DNA from: Trichomonas vaginalis G3
Taxonomy: Eukaryota > Parabasalia > Trichomonadida > Trichomonadidae
Assembly: GCF_026262505.1 (NCBI RefSeq)
Contig: NC_067205.1
Span: 1,798,001 to 1,862,000, forward strand
Reading direction: 5' to 3'
DNA length: 64,000 bases
How positions within the stretch are numbered: position 1 is the stretch's first letter; each line of letters begins with the position of its first letter. Positions 9,885 to 20,001 of this stretch are shown piece after piece. The position numbers and the translations under genes were made by a program. Below the pieces are notes generated by a model, which was not told the origin of the DNA, did not search any database, and worked only from the letters and a program-made list of their open reading frames with translations.

Positions 9885-11322
9885 ATGCGGATGGCTTAAA
9901 TAGGGAACTTGTTAAAAACGGTCTCGGAATATATGAAATGCCACCAGATGAGGTACAAGAAACTCCACAGGAAGAAGTTCAGATACAACCAGACATGGAA
10001 GAAATAGTTCAGCAACAACAGCTAGAAGAGCCTGAAGGAAACGAACAAGTCCCTCCTTTGGAAACTAACTTCACAGAACTAGATGAAGATTTGGAACAGC
10101 CGAAAAATCTTGACCCTCAACAAGTGTATGCGGAGAATATGGAATCTTTCCAAGAGTCTAAGAAAAATTCGGCTGACATAGTAGAAGAATATCGAAAAAT
10201 GTTCGCCGACATACAAAGACTCCAACATCAGATGAAAATATTCAGCATAGAATGGAAGTACTGAAAGAAAGTGTACGCAAATACAACAATCCTTTTTACT
10301 TACGACCATATAACGTTCAATCTTTGGCTGAACTCGGTGAAAATAAAAGGTTAAATTTCAACAAAACATATAGAAATGAAACATTGTTTAAAGTTCATTC
10401 AGAACCTAACCAATATGGAAACAAACCTACTTTTGTTTCTGCAGGACTATGGAACTACAATGAGATGGGGTCATAAAGCTAATCCGGATAGGTGGTTCAT
10501 AAACTTACAACCACAATTCCAAGAAGTTGTAGACGCAATGGAAGTGAATGGTGAACCAGATATAGCTGGTATTTTCAGCGCGGCTTTAATGCCATTGAAA
10601 GATATGAAACATGCAGATATTTTGAACCAGTATGAAATGAACATGGCTGATGGAAATATAACACCTGACGTTCTAGAACATTTATCTCAAAAGAACTACA
10701 CAGAACCATAGAGATGGTATATTTGGTGAAGAGTTTAGAAAGAAAGTTAGGGAGAGAGAAGGAAGAGAACCTATTGTACATGACCTTGCAAACGAAAGTT
10801 TACAAAATGTCATAAAAACTTACTTTGCAGACAATGAACCGAGAAGGGATGAATATTTAAGAAAACTCAAATGGACAGTACCAAATGAAATGTTAGTATT
10901 GAAAAACATGTTCCTTGACAAAATAAAACCAACTACAGAAATAAATGACGCAAGACTGAAACATTGGGTAAAAGCTTTCCCATTCACAAAAGATATTGTT
11001 GGTAACATGGAAAGAAAACCAGAATGGCTACAAAAACATATATTTGGAAACGAGCATATTCCATATGGACAAGCTCTGTTTGAAGAGCTTGAACCGGAAA
11101 CTCAGGAAAGAGTCATGCAAACAATACGCGAAGACTCAAATACAAACTATGACAAAATCTTTCTAGGATATAGGTTACCTGAGATGGGCGACCAGAGCCC
11201 AAAGGCAAAAGGACATGGGAAATTTACAACATACTAGTGAACATGAGGCAAAGATGCAACAACTTGAAGCAGAGGGCAAGTTACCAAAAGCGACACCAAA
11301 GAAGAAGAGTAGAACAAAGTAA
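9881..11322 (+). CDS. Left-end gene 2, unknown (multiple frameshifts)
   Basis: It starts in an ATGA overlap with gene 1 and has a Glu/Gln-rich acidic N-terminal 80 residues. Open pieces are 9881-10264, 10252-10476, 10376-10711, 10890-11237 and a final one ending KKKSRTK at 11322. At least four one-base shifts separate them, and the pieces overlap in an order that makes one protein of about 480 residues. There are no recognisable catalytic motifs. Its place just before the capsid gene suggests a structural or assembly role. As assembled it cannot be translated whole. Confidence 0.6.
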
Positions 11323-11389
11323 AGCTTGGTACGAGTGGGTTCTATTATGATATATAAATCCAACTATTCTATATTTTTACCCATATGAA

Positions 11390-12992
11390 ATGTACGCCGC
11401 TCAGAATATAACGCCAACAGTTTGGATGCCATGAACGGAAATGTTTCCGAATGGTATAACGAATGCGACAATGCCATTAGAAGGTCAGAAATAGTTCCTG
11501 GAACTTACGAATATACAACTGCTGTTTCTTATGGAAACGTAGGTGAGTTTGGAGAAGGTTCTTCAACAACAGTAGATATTGCTTGCGACAGGTTTTCATA
11601 TTATTTCTATTGACAACTCATTCTTATACGTGGAACAAGACATTGAAATAAAACCTTCTGCCAAGTTGTCTGACAAGAAAGGTTGCAATGGAATTTTCTA
11701 TGTCGGATACCAATATGCTCCAGAAGTTTTCATGGGATATAAGATATATTCTAACTCTGACTTAGTTCAAACAGTAACATGGGCAAACTATGAATGGTTC
11801 GCTTTGAGAAACTCCGTACAACCACAAGCTAGAGAACAAACAGACCAGTATGCAAATATTGAGAAAATAAGAAGACTTGACCCTAACGTTCCAGGAGTTT
11901 ATGTTAACCTTTCTGGTTCAGATGGAACTGCTGCCACTAAAGTAAAACTGAAACTTAGAGTTCCTTTGTCATCTTTCCTCATCTTCAGGTTTTTAAGATA
12001 CTTGCCAAACTGGGCAGGAAAAAATTTCTATCGAACTTACTCCAAGCAAAAATAACTTAGTCATTGCACCAACACAAGACCCATTCAGCATTACTATAGC
12101 TGAACTGGTGGAGCCAAGTTCTGTGACTTTTGCAAAGACAAAGTTGACTTAGACTTTGGTTTCTCAAACTTCAACAATGAAGTAAACTATTATTTCAATG
12201 CTGCTGGAACTGCTTGGGACCCAGTTAAGTTTACATGCGAAAAGTTTGAATGCAAGAGAATAGAAAGCAGACTTGCAGTCTATATGTTGGACCCAGATAT
12301 TTCAAATGCTTTAGCTGCCAAATATATTGCAGTTCCACTTATGTTCCCTATACACCAAATATCTGTCAAAGACTTTGCAGGTGAAGTTGGAAACCAAAGT
12401 GCTGACCCAGGTGCAAGAACAGATATTGCTTTAACAACTGCAATGAAACATGCAGATACTATGTTTGTACTGTTCAGACGAACTATAAATGACTATTCTT
12501 GTTTCTACAACCCGGTATTAAATATCATATAAACATAGATGGCAAATATTATCCAAGAGAAGAATATTCTACAGTTGAGGATATGAGGTCATACAACTTG
12601 ACATTAGATGCTATGAACTTTAACAACAACTTCACAACAACCATTAACCCTGAAATGCAAAGTTCTATTATGCCATATGTGAAAGTATGGACTCATACAG
12701 GAGGTCAAAAAACTCAATATACAAATGGAGACCGTTCAAACTTTTGGCTTGGCATTCCATTTGCTGACTCAGAAGACTTTATGGGTGGTATTTCAACTGT
12801 TGGTACTGTACAAATACAATATACTGGTGACAGAGACGGTCCAGATGAATTGAAAGCAAAGAAGTTTACAAAACCAATAGCACTTTTCACGGAAGATGCT
12901 CTTTTGAAGATTCGTTCGATGAAACCTGCTGGGGCTCCTCAGATTGCATAACGACAGCTTCCATCGAGCAGATTTTGGCAGCAGGTCAGTAA
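11390..12992 (+). CDS. Major capsid protein, probable double jelly-roll (frameshifted)
   Basis: About 530 residues when the pieces are taken together. That is the usual size of double jelly-roll capsid proteins of Polinton-like viruses and virophages. Pieces are 11422-11613, 11579-12055, 12284-12532 and 12499-12951, all beta-rich with many Asn, Thr and aromatic residues and no enzyme motif. The assignment rests on length, composition and position between structural genes and upstream of the helicase and ATPase. No sequence motif is diagnostic by eye. Frame breaks occur near 11420, 11600, 12000, 12150, 12520 and 12945. The 3' end overlaps the convergent minus-strand gene. A second copy of its 3' end is at 3493-3942. 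Confidence 0.65.
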
Positions 12993-13305
12993 GTTGTTCT
13001 TGAACTGACTTCTCTCCGTCAAATATTGACAGTACGCCAGTTTTGACATAATATTGTATTATAAACTTTCCTTTAGAAATATCTGTAAGTTTTGAAGTTA
13101 TATTTTTGTCTGCTTCAAGAACTTTCACCATTTCAGTTATACCAACTTTCTTTGCTTTATGAAAATATTTTGGTTCAGCAAAGACTGCTATTCTATAACA
13201 TTTTCCATTGTTTGTGTAAAGAACTATTCTGTCAATGTATTTGTATTGTTTGTGTGTGTAAACTTTGTTCTGCTTCAATTCGAAGAGATACTCGAATACG
13301 TCCAT
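12793..13305 (-). CDS. Small opposite-strand protein, unknown
   Basis: Starts ATG at 13305 (MDVFEYLFELKQNK), with a basic, beta-rich first 100 residues containing KYIDRIVLYTNNGKCYRIAVF. The frame as given stays open to 12793 but crosses the end of the capsid gene. The related copy at 3182-3546 ends earlier, so the true stop is probably near 12950. It is divergent from the next gene with only 18 bases between the two start codons. Function unknown. Confidence 0.5.
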   Translation of the reverse strand: MDVFEYLFELKQNKVYTHKQYKYIDRIVLYTNNGKCYRIAVFAEPKYFHKAKKVGITEMVKVLEADKNITSKLTDISKGKFIIQYYVKTGVLSIFDGEKSVQEQLTDLLPKSARWKLSLCNLRSPSRFHRTNLQKSIFREKCYWFCKLLCFQFIWTVSVTSILYLYSTNS

Positions 13306-13323
13306 CTTTTTATTCTAAGTAAA

Positions 13324-13905
13324 ATGTCATTTCCGAAAAATAGAAGCGTAAGTGTTTCAAAAGGTTTAATGGCGGTGGCAGATGTGAAGTTAAATTCACC
13401 AACTCAAACAAACAGTCAAAGTGTTGTTGTCAATGTCAAAGACAGAGATGTTGAAGTGGGGAAACCATACGAGGACGAAGATGGTATAACAATTGTTCCT
13501 GTAAAAGAACAACCAACATATCCTGAAGTTAGCAGAGACTTAAGTTCTGTTGCAGATATTCGAAACGACTACCAACAACTGAAAGACAAACTTCAAACTC
13601 AGGAGAAGATTTGTCAAGCTTTAAGTATAATGTTAAACTTGGTCGAACACAACCCTGTAAAAGTGAACTCATATGTCATCGCACCTCATGAAGTTTTGAA
13701 AGAACTATTGAAACTTTTGACAGAGGCAGACGATATAAACATCAAAGAAATAGAACCCGACATTAGTTGCTGTGGTGTTTCATATAATGTCATTGACAAG
13801 ATATACGTTATGAAAGGAGGTGAAACGTTGAACTTAAAGTATAGTTTCCCAGACGTCATAAAAATATTTGACGACCACAACATTTCATTAAAATTTATTT
13901 GCTAA
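13324..13905 (+). CDS. orf193, unknown with central coiled coil
   Basis: The protein is 193 residues. The start chosen is ATG 13324 (MSFPKNRS), just after CTAAGTAAA, rather than further upstream codons. Residues 45-100 are acidic and predicted coiled coil (DIRNDYQQLKDKLQTQEK). The C-terminal half has CC and hydrophobic segments. A frameshifted copy is at 2578-3164. Its location between capsid and penton candidates suggests a minor virion protein, but no family is recognised. Confidence 0.7.
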   Translation: MSFPKNRSVSVSKGLMAVADVKLNSPTQTNSQSVVVNVKDRDVEVGKPYEDEDGITIVPVKEQPTYPEVSRDLSSVADIRNDYQQLKDKLQTQEKICQALSIMLNLVEHNPVKVNSYVIAPHEVLKELLKLLTEADDINIKEIEPDISCCGVSYNVIDKIYVMKGGETLNLKYSFPDVIKIFDDHNISLKFIC

Positions 13906-13911
13906 GTAAAA

Positions 13912-14142
13912 ATGTCAAAACTTCTTGAAAGATGTTTGAAGAAAAATAATATAGACTTTATTTCATGTAAAGGACTTTACACACTTTTGAACGATATGAA
14001 AGACCCTGTTTTGTTTGTTCGTGTAGACAAAGGAAAGTTCTATGTCTTTACAAAATATTTGAACTTCTTAGACAGAGAACTTCAAGAAACGCCATGTGAA
14101 AGTTTAGATGAAGTTCTTCTCCACTTTCAGAAAAACTTTTAA
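13912..14142 (+). CDS. orf76, unknown small protein
   Basis: 76 residues, basic N-terminal half (MSKLLERCLKKNN), starting six bases after the preceding stop behind the same GCTAAGTAAAA leader. It is absent from copy B, where the flanking genes are nearly fused, so it is dispensable or newly gained in this family. No recognised domain. Confidence 0.65.
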   Translation: MSKLLERCLKKNNIDFISCKGLYTLLNDMKDPVLFVRVDKGKFYVFTKYLNFLDRELQETPCESLDEVLLHFQKNF

Positions 14143-14152
14143 ATATATATAA

Positions 14153-14950
14153 ATGGCAGAAGATATAATGGTTTATACTATTACGACTAAAAACCCCGAG
14201 TCATATAATTCTATAACAACAAACTTACAAAGTCCTCAAGGACGGTATTGTAAACTAACCTTAAACACAATGACGACTAAAGCCTGTTTTGCTCTTTTGA
14301 CACCAGAAGACTTTATTGTTGTGAATGGTAAAAAATACTCCTTTGAAGATACTTACTCAGATATACCACCAACAGGTTTTGTTGACTTATTTAATACTTT
14401 AAGGACGGGTGTAACATGTGCTGCAACTAGAGCAGGTTTCATTATGTTTGGATGTCCGACTGAGTTTACTATAAACAATATGAGCTATAATACAAAACTT
14501 ATTTCTGGTTTTTACTACCAACAGTTTCCTATAACAGGAAAAGGTGTCATACAAGGAATGTCTATTCCATTGACATTAAGCACACCAATCTTATATATTG
14601 TTTCAAACTTAGGTTCAAAGTGTTATTCGAATGTCGACAGAAACTATTATGACCAAAAGATACTTATGCGTATAAACAATACTTTCTCTGCTGGTTTGCC
14701 TATTGTTCATTCGAATGCAGAATTTTCAACCTTAGTGAACTCAAACACTTTGGCAAGTATAACGTTGACATTAGTTGACGCAAACTTTGTTCCTGTAAAA
14801 CTTTTATGTCCTATGTATTTGTCAATGACGGCAGAAAGTTTCGAATTGGAAGATGCAACTGGTGAAAGTATTGTATTACAAGAACAACTTCAACAACAAA
14901 TAGCTCAAGAACAACAAATGCAACAAATGCAACAACAAAGTCAAGAATAA
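14153..14950 (+). CDS. orf265, penton/minor capsid candidate
   Basis: An intact 265-residue protein. The first 225 residues are rich in beta-type segments (Thr, Ser, Tyr, Phe, Gly), as expected for a single jelly-roll. The last 35 residues are almost all Gln, Met and Glu (QEQLQQQIAQEQQMQQ). In Polinton-like viruses a penton gene often accompanies the major capsid gene, and this is the best candidate here. That is inferred from position and composition. A frameshifted copy is at 1776-2573. Confidence 0.6.
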   Translation: MAEDIMVYTITTKNPESYNSITTNLQSPQGRYCKLTLNTMTTKACFALLTPEDFIVVNGKKYSFEDTYSDIPPTGFVDLFNTLRTGVTCAATRAGFIMFGCPTEFTINNMSYNTKLISGFYYQQFPITGKGVIQGMSIPLTLSTPILYIVSNLGSKCYSNVDRNYYDQKILMRINNTFSAGLPIVHSNAEFSTLVNSNTLASITLTLVDANFVPVKLLCPMYLSMTAESFELEDATGESIVLQEQLQQQIAQEQQMQQMQQQSQE

Positions 14951-14978
14951 AAAAAATATTTTTTTTATTTTTATAAAA

Positions 14979-16214
14979 ATGTACAGAATAGATGTTTCAG
15001 ATTTTTATGACTTCCAAGCATTCAGAAATATGTGTCCATTTAGAGACTATAACAAAGCAGTCGAGAATTTGAAACGTTTAGTCATTTATGTCGACTCTGC
15101 CCCAGAATGTTATGTTATGAAAGAATGGGATGTAGTCTTTAACAAACCAAGAGCAACAATAGTGTCTGAACAAGAATGTAGACAGAAACTTAAGAAAATA
15201 AAAGTTGTACAAGTTGGCATGAAGATGTTAGATGCTTGGGATATCTTATTGTCAAAGTTAGAAGATTTTTCAGTTCGTGGTATAAAGTTCTATACACCTT
15301 CTCCAAACTTCTATTCTATCTTCACTGGATATAAATATGAACAAGTAGAATGGAAAGAAAATATTATAGAAGCTTGGTTAGACCATGTCAAAGAAATTAT
15401 ATGCAATGGAAACGAAAGAGTCTATGAGTATATCTTATGTTGGTTTGCAAACATCTTACAACATCCAAGTGCTAAGAATGAAACTGCTCTCATTATAATT
15501 GGAAAACAAGGAACAGGTAAGAACACATTCTTTACAGATATTTTGTGCAAACTGTTAGAAGGTTATTCGAATCCGAATATGACAAACATAGAAAACATCT
15601 GTGGCAAGTTTAACTCCTCAATAGAGAATATGAAACTTATAGTTTGCAATGAACTTCAAAGTATAGATACAACAAAAGTTTTAAACTCAGATGCTTTGAA
15701 GAGTCTTATAACAGACAAAGTTGGAGTTGTTGAAAGAAAGTATAAAGACCAAAGAGTTTGTGAGAATGTTGCAAACTTCATTATGGTTTCAAACAATACT
15801 GTTCCGATGAAGTTAGAAAGTTCTGACAGAAGATATGTAGTTGTCAGAACGTCAGAAGCTCATATGCAAGATACAGAATATTTTGACGACTTAGCAGAAA
15901 CTTTGACATCTGACTTTTACAACCACTTGTTCTCATATTTTATGACATTAGATATTTCTAAGTTCAATCCAAGACAAATTCCACATACCGAAGAGAGACA
16001 AACATTGTTAGAAGCAAACAAGAGTGTATATGAACTGTTCATAGATGAAACTGACTTTGAGTGTTTAGATGAAAGGTCATTGTACGATTCGTATAAACAA
16101 TATTGTCAAGAATATGGTTATATGGCAGCTTCTAAACGAACATTCTTGGCAAATGTCAAAAGTCTTTTAGATGTTCAGAATGGTGTATATACAAAGAAAA
16201 ATTTTTCTGAGTAA
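14979..16214 (+). CDS. Superfamily 3 (D5-like) replicative helicase
   Basis: 411 residues, intact. The Walker A is GKQGTGKNT at about residues 174-182. A Walker B-like segment LIVCNELQSID is at about 217-227. The SF3 motif C-like sensor NFIMVSN is near 267, followed by DRRYVVV near 283, characteristic of the D5/DUF5906 primase-associated helicases of viruses and phages. The N-terminal 130 residues may hold a small primase-like or DNA-binding part, but I cannot identify primase catalytic residues. It would unwind element DNA during replication. The leader TTTTTTTATTTTTATAAAAATG is shared with the gene at 24036. A damaged copy is at 516-1745. Confidence 0.9.
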   Translation: MYRIDVSDFYDFQAFRNMCPFRDYNKAVENLKRLVIYVDSAPECYVMKEWDVVFNKPRATIVSEQECRQKLKKIKVVQVGMKMLDAWDILLSKLEDFSVRGIKFYTPSPNFYSIFTGYKYEQVEWKENIIEAWLDHVKEIICNGNERVYEYILCWFANILQHPSAKNETALIIIGKQGTGKNTFFTDILCKLLEGYSNPNMTNIENICGKFNSSIENMKLIVCNELQSIDTTKVLNSDALKSLITDKVGVVERKYKDQRVCENVANFIMVSNNTVPMKLESSDRRYVVVRTSEAHMQDTEYFDDLAETLTSDFYNHLFSYFMTLDISKFNPRQIPHTEERQTLLEANKSVYELFIDETDFECLDERSLYDSYKQYCQEYGYMAASKRTFLANVKSLLDVQNGVYTKKNFSE

Positions 16215-16250
16215 ATTTAAAAAAAAATCTTTTTTTATCCGATAGAAAAG

Positions 16251-16670
16251 ATGGCAAAATTCATCTCAGTAAACAAGTACATGTCAGGACTTAAAGAAGA
16301 ACTAGACCCATTCACATATTTGAATGTTTACTTCTACCATTTTGAAAAGTCTTCATTCAGCAAAGTTTGGAACATCGAACCAGTTAAGTTTGCTATTGTG
16401 ACTAAAAATGGTGCGAAATTTGAAGACTTAGACATTGACGGTATGTTGACAGTCAAAGAAAATTTTGACAGAAAGTTCTCAAAACTCGAAGAAGGTAAAG
16501 CATACAAACTTGTTATACCTTATGAACCAAAGAAAGCAGACGACTATGAATATTATGAGTCTAAAGTTGTAGAAGTTCAAGGTAAATTGGGTAAAAAGAT
16601 TTTAGAGTCTAAGCCAGTGTTTACTCCTAAAGAGGAAGAGAACATTGACATTGACCCAGAAATGTTCTAA
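16251..16670 (+). CDS. orf139, unknown (possible single-strand DNA-binding role)
   Basis: 139 residues, Lys/Glu-rich with alternating beta-type segments and an acidic tail (EEENIDIDPEMF). Lying directly behind the helicase gene and ending in an acidic tail, it resembles the layout of single-strand binding proteins. No motif confirms this. It follows a TTTTTTTATCCGATAGAAAAG leader. A copy is at 76-479. Confidence 0.6.
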   Translation: MAKFISVNKYMSGLKEELDPFTYLNVYFYHFEKSSFSKVWNIEPVKFAIVTKNGAKFEDLDIDGMLTVKENFDRKFSKLEEGKAYKLVIPYEPKKADDYEYYESKVVEVQGKLGKKILESKPVFTPKEEENIDIDPEMF

Positions 16671-16688
16671 AAATAAAATTTTATTTTT
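16669..16688. terminator. Perfect 20-bp palindrome between convergent genes
   Basis: AAAAATAAAATTTTATTTTT overlaps the stop codons of both converging genes. It reads the same on both strands and supplies A- or T-rich 3' ends to each. The same arrangement is at 59-79 in copy B. It is likely a shared 3'-end signal; this is inference. Confidence 0.45.
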
Positions 16689-17130
16689 ACATGTCAAATT
16701 TCTTTTTCTCTGGCTCTGGTTCAGGTTCTTTCTTCTCTTCTTCTACTTTCTTTTCTTTCTTCTTCTTTTCTGGTGGAGTTATGTCAAATTTGGCGCAACT
16801 ATATTTATGTAAAAGTTCTTTGTCCTTTAATAGCTCTTCTATTCTGTTTTCTATTTCATCTTCAAGAACAGCGCATGTGTCTTCTTTGCATTCTATGAAG
16901 TTTTGTTGGACTTCATCTCTCCAAGAGGCGTCATCTCTGTCAACAAGTCTGTCATTGACAAATTTTAAGACTGCTCTGCTTAATGTTTTATGGTTCTTGT
17001 CATATTCCCAGAAACAGAACTTTAGAACAAATTCACCTTTCTTGTTTACACTATGTAAGATTTTATGGTCGACAGATGTTTTGCTGTCGAAAAGCTTGTC
17101 TCGAATATAGATAGCGAAATCGCTAGACAT
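16687..17130 (-). CDS. orf147, unknown with charged tail
   Basis: 147 residues. The first 110 are a compact mixed-composition domain (CFWEYDKNHK, DDASWRDEVQQNFIECKED). The last 35 are Lys/Glu/Pro repeats (EEEKKEPEPEPEKKKFDM). It is convergent with orf139. Copy B (1-59) keeps the same kind of tail with a slightly different sequence. Family not recognised. Confidence 0.65.
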   Translation of the reverse strand: MSSDFAIYIRDKLFDSKTSVDHKILHSVNKKGEFVLKFCFWEYDKNHKTLSRAVLKFVNDRLVDRDDASWRDEVQQNFIECKEDTCAVLEDEIENRIEELLKDKELLHKYSCAKFDITPPEKKKKEKKVEEEKKEPEPEPEKKKFDM

Positions 17131-17166
17131 TTTCTAAAAGATAAAAATTTTAATTTTTCTAAAAAT

Positions 17167-18041
17167 ATGTTAGAAAAAAAGTTTGCTGACATTGACAAAA
17201 ATTTGAGAATGTTTTAAACAAGAACAAGAGGAAGTTAGAAAATGCTCAGATAAAGCCTATACATGAAAAGTTCTTATTTGCTCAGAATGGTATAACAGGT
17301 CTAATTGCACCACCTGGGTCGGGTAAGACTTTCACTTATCTTAAAATGGCTGCACAACAACAAGAACTAGATGAGAAGAACCCATTCTATGAGTTAGTTG
17401 TTATTTGTAGTACTTCTGGTCAATTTGACCAAACCGTCAATTCGTTCAAAGATATTATAAAGAAGTCTAAGTTAGTATGTATAAAGGATACTGAGTTGTT
17501 AGATTGGATAAAGAAGTACCAAAGAAGAGTTTTGAAGTATAATGCTATAAATGAGTATATAAATTCTAAGTTTAAAGACCCAAATGAGGAAATGCAGAGA
17601 ATATTAGACAAACACCACTTCAGAAACAAACAGAAAGAGATAGAATACATTTCGAAGAAATTGCAATCTTACGATTGGAAGACTTACCCTCATAGATGTC
17701 TTCTTATCTTAGATGACTTTGCTTCTCATCCTTTGCTTAAGAATAGAGAACAAGATATGTGTCGAATTCTTAAGAAGCTCAGACACTTTAACATCTCAGT
17801 TGTCATTTGTGTACAGACAGCAAAGAGTTTAAGTAAGGATGTTAAAAGAATACTTACTGACATTGTACTTTTCCCTGGATTGTCCGAAGACGATTTCATG
17901 GAACTTATGAAAGAGTCCATGGCAGGTAAGTTTGACAGACATGAACTATGGGAGAAGTACAAAGTCATACAAGACCCTCATACTTCTTTCAGAATTCATA
18001 TCTACGCAAACAAAGTTCAAATTGTAAAAAGTCAAGCTTGA
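17167..18041 (+). CDS. DNA-packaging ATPase, FtsK/HerA (A32-like), one frameshift
   Basis: The Walker A LIAPPGSGKT is encoded at about 17300-17332, upstream of the first in-frame ATG at 17346. The Walker B is LLILDDFAS, and a sensor-like segment NISVVICVQTAKSL follows, the order seen in A32-type virus packaging ATPases that pump the genome into the capsid. The likely start is ATG 17167 (MLEKKFADIDKN). A one-base indel in the A-run near 17200 puts it out of frame with the rest. Length about 290 residues. With the capsid genes it defines the element as a virus rather than a plain transposon. Confidence 0.88.
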
Positions 18042-18462
18042 AAAATCTAAGTGTTTAGTCTTAGTAAGTCTGTTGTGGTGCTGGGGCTGTCGGTTCTTCT
18101 GGCTTTGGAAGGCATTCAGGAAGAGGAACGTCGGACATTCGTTTGTGTCCTGTCGGAAGGAAAAATTTTTCCTGTCGGAAGGAAAATTTTTTCCTGAAGT
18201 TCGACCAAAAAGTTCTCAATTTTCGAAAATTTGAATGGTTTACGGACGAACAACAGAAAAAATTTTGCCTGTCGGAAGGAAATTTTTTTCCAGTTGTCGG
18301 GAAATTTTTTTCCTGTCGGATGGAAGGACTCGGAATGTCGGATGGAAGGACTCGGAATGTCGGATGGAAGGACTCGGAATGCCAGAAGGATTTGACAAGC
18401 CAATTTACCATCTAGAGCTACCTGAGCCATCTGAAGTCAAGCTTGAAAAATAAATGGTTCAT
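18042..18462. repeat. Hairpin repeats CTGTCGGAAGGAAA and 22-bp tandem
   Basis: CCTGTCGGAAGGAAA followed by A/T-rich arms and TTTCC occurs about six times, giving GGAAAAATTTTTCC-like hairpins. Three tandem copies of GTCGGATGGAAGGACTCGGA-AT follow at about 18317-18380. AGTCAAGCTTGAAAAA flanks the block at both ends (18031 and 18435). Short open frames on both strands look partly protein-like (a Pro-rich minus-strand end, a plus-strand end PEPSEVKLEK) but I cannot support a gene. Confidence 0.7.
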
Positions 18463-19290
18463 CTACCCTGCTTGTTTGAAGTTGTCAAAATACTCTGTTA
18501 TTTTTTCCTTTAACAATGGCAAATCTTCTTTGAATGTAAGTATTGTACAACCTTTCATATCATAGTGTGTTTGAGGTAACGTATCTTGAACTATTTGTTT
18601 CACATCTTCATTTGGGGTCATTGAAATCGGTAAGTTTTCGCGATAGAACCAATTTCTGTCAGATTTGTAAATCTTAGCAAGGTCGTAAAAGCTTTTGTTG
18701 TTTCTTCTGACTAAATGCAACATAACCATATCTTTATCTTCTTCATTTTCCAACTCTTCAGTATATATCATATACTTATAACTCTTTTCCTTTCCTTTTG
18801 GTACCGAACGTGGTATTCTTTTCTGAATGCTTTTGTCTTTTGCTTCAATGACTTCATCTTTTGCTTCAAGCTTGTTCTCTAGCTCTTCACGTTCTTGTCT
18901 ATGAATTTCATCTAACATCATGAAAATATAACAAGCATAACGAGCTGAAGCCCACATTGCTACAGCATTTACGAGAAGTCTATGTACATAATATCCTCTC
19001 AAACCAGGAGCCAAATTCTTGCGATTTTCGTACGGAATCTCTACCCTCGGTTTTCCGAGGGTAGCAAACATATGAGGAAATTCTTCTAAAAGTTCTTTTG
19101 TCTGTTGGTTTTCAAACCAATGATATGCTTGCTTTGTAGAACGAAGAGCGTTCAAAATACTTTGCATTTGGTACATATCGTCTTTGACCGAACGAATGAG
19201 ACGGAGTTGTTTGTTAAACTGTATGTACTCATATTCTTCATTTATAGCTTCATGGACTATAACTGTTGTTGTGTTCTCTGTTGTTGACAT
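18463..19290 (-). CDS. KilA-N domain protein
   Basis: 275 residues from ATG 19290. The frame also opens 18 bases earlier, without an ATG. The segment LRGYYVHRLLVNAVAMWASARYACYIF matches the second half of KilA-N domains (the GxxVHPxLxxxVAxWxSxxFA pattern). A coiled coil (EELENKLEAKDEVIEAKDKS) and a C-terminal domain beginning KSYKYMIYTEEL resemble the layout of large-DNA-virus KilA-N proteins. KilA-N is a DNA-binding domain of phages and eukaryotic DNA viruses. A perfect hairpin lies inside the coding region at about 19045-19070. It shares its promoter-like leader with the next two leftward genes. Confidence 0.75.
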   Translation of the reverse strand: MSTTENTTTVIVHEAINEEYEYIQFNKQLRLIRSVKDDMYQMQSILNALRSTKQAYHWFENQQTKELLEEFPHMFATLGKPRVEIPYENRKNLAPGLRGYYVHRLLVNAVAMWASARYACYIFMMLDEIHRQEREELENKLEAKDEVIEAKDKSIQKRIPRSVPKGKEKSYKYMIYTEELENEEDKDMVMLHLVRRNNKSFYDLAKIYKSDRNWFYRENLPISMTPNEDVKQIVQDTLPQTHYDMKGCTILTFKEDLPLLKEKITEYFDNFKQAG

Positions 19291-19299
19291 ATTTGTCTT

Positions 19300-19346
19300 T
19301 ACATACAAAATAAAAAAATAAATAAAAATAAAACTAACTTTATTTT
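19300..19346 (-). promoter_or_regulatory. Shared promoter-like motif, KilA-N gene
   Basis: Read on the minus strand: AAAATAAAGTTAGTTTTA, an A/T run, then TTTTGTATGTAAAGACA just before the ATG. The same arrangement stands before the genes starting at 19992 and 21541. Confidence 0.6.
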
Positions 19347-19378
19347 CTGACTTTCACAAAAGACCAAAAATAAACGCT

Positions 19379-19992
19379 TTACATGTATTTTTCAGCAACT
19401 TCGTCAAATAATTTTATAGCTTTATCTATCTCATCTACTTCAAACGTTTCTTTACCTTTTATGGGAGCACCATACATTTTCTCAAACTTTTCAAGTAGTT
19501 CTGTTCTGCAGCTCTCATATCATTAACAAACACAACCTTGACTCTATTGACTGTACTGTCATATCTTAGAGTTATATTATATGTTCTTCCTATCTTATAT
19601 CTTTTTGTGTTGAAGTCCTTCGGTTTCTGAACGATGTAAAGTAAGCCTTCACTGCAACGTTCCGTATCGAATGAACCATATGTTATGAAGTTATATCCAA
19701 CAACTGGGTCTAACCATAACAAAACTATTGGTATAAGACTTTTGTCTATAAGATATGCTGTAGTTCCATAGAATCTTACCGATATCATAAGCTTAGGATT
19801 TCTTGTCAAAATTTTCTGAGTAGAAGCAATTTTAACCCAGTCGTGGGATGTTTTCTTTCCAGATGGAGATATAATGTCTGACAAAGAATATTTGTTGTAT
19901 TTCTTTGAGTATCTTACGTTTAAATCACCTATTCTAACCACTTTGGTGTCATTGTCTATCTTTCTAACTGTTTCAAACTCATTGTTTGACAT
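19379..19992 (-). CDS. T5orf172/GIY-YIG-type protein (one frameshift)
   Basis: From ATG 19992, a first domain of about 100 residues resembles a short KilA-N-like DNA-binding unit (SGKKTSHDWVKIASTQ). It is followed by GLLYIVQKPKDF..RYKIGRTYNI, the YIV...YKIGRT signature of T5orf172/MUG113 proteins in the GIY-YIG nuclease fold. The frame as given ends at 19459. A one-base shift near 19500 restores a longer C-terminus ending AEKYM at 19381. These proteins are common in large DNA viruses beside KilA-N genes. Confidence 0.75.
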
Positions 19993-20001
19993 TTCTGTTC
20001 T

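Noticed and set aside
16691-17110. 139-codon plus-strand frame
   Set aside because: It is Ser/Phe-only shadow of the minus-strand orf147 and its Lys/Glu tail.
18061-18453. Protein-coding gene on either strand
   Set aside because: Frames on both strands are made of the hairpin repeats; only the short ends look protein-like and no start is convincing.
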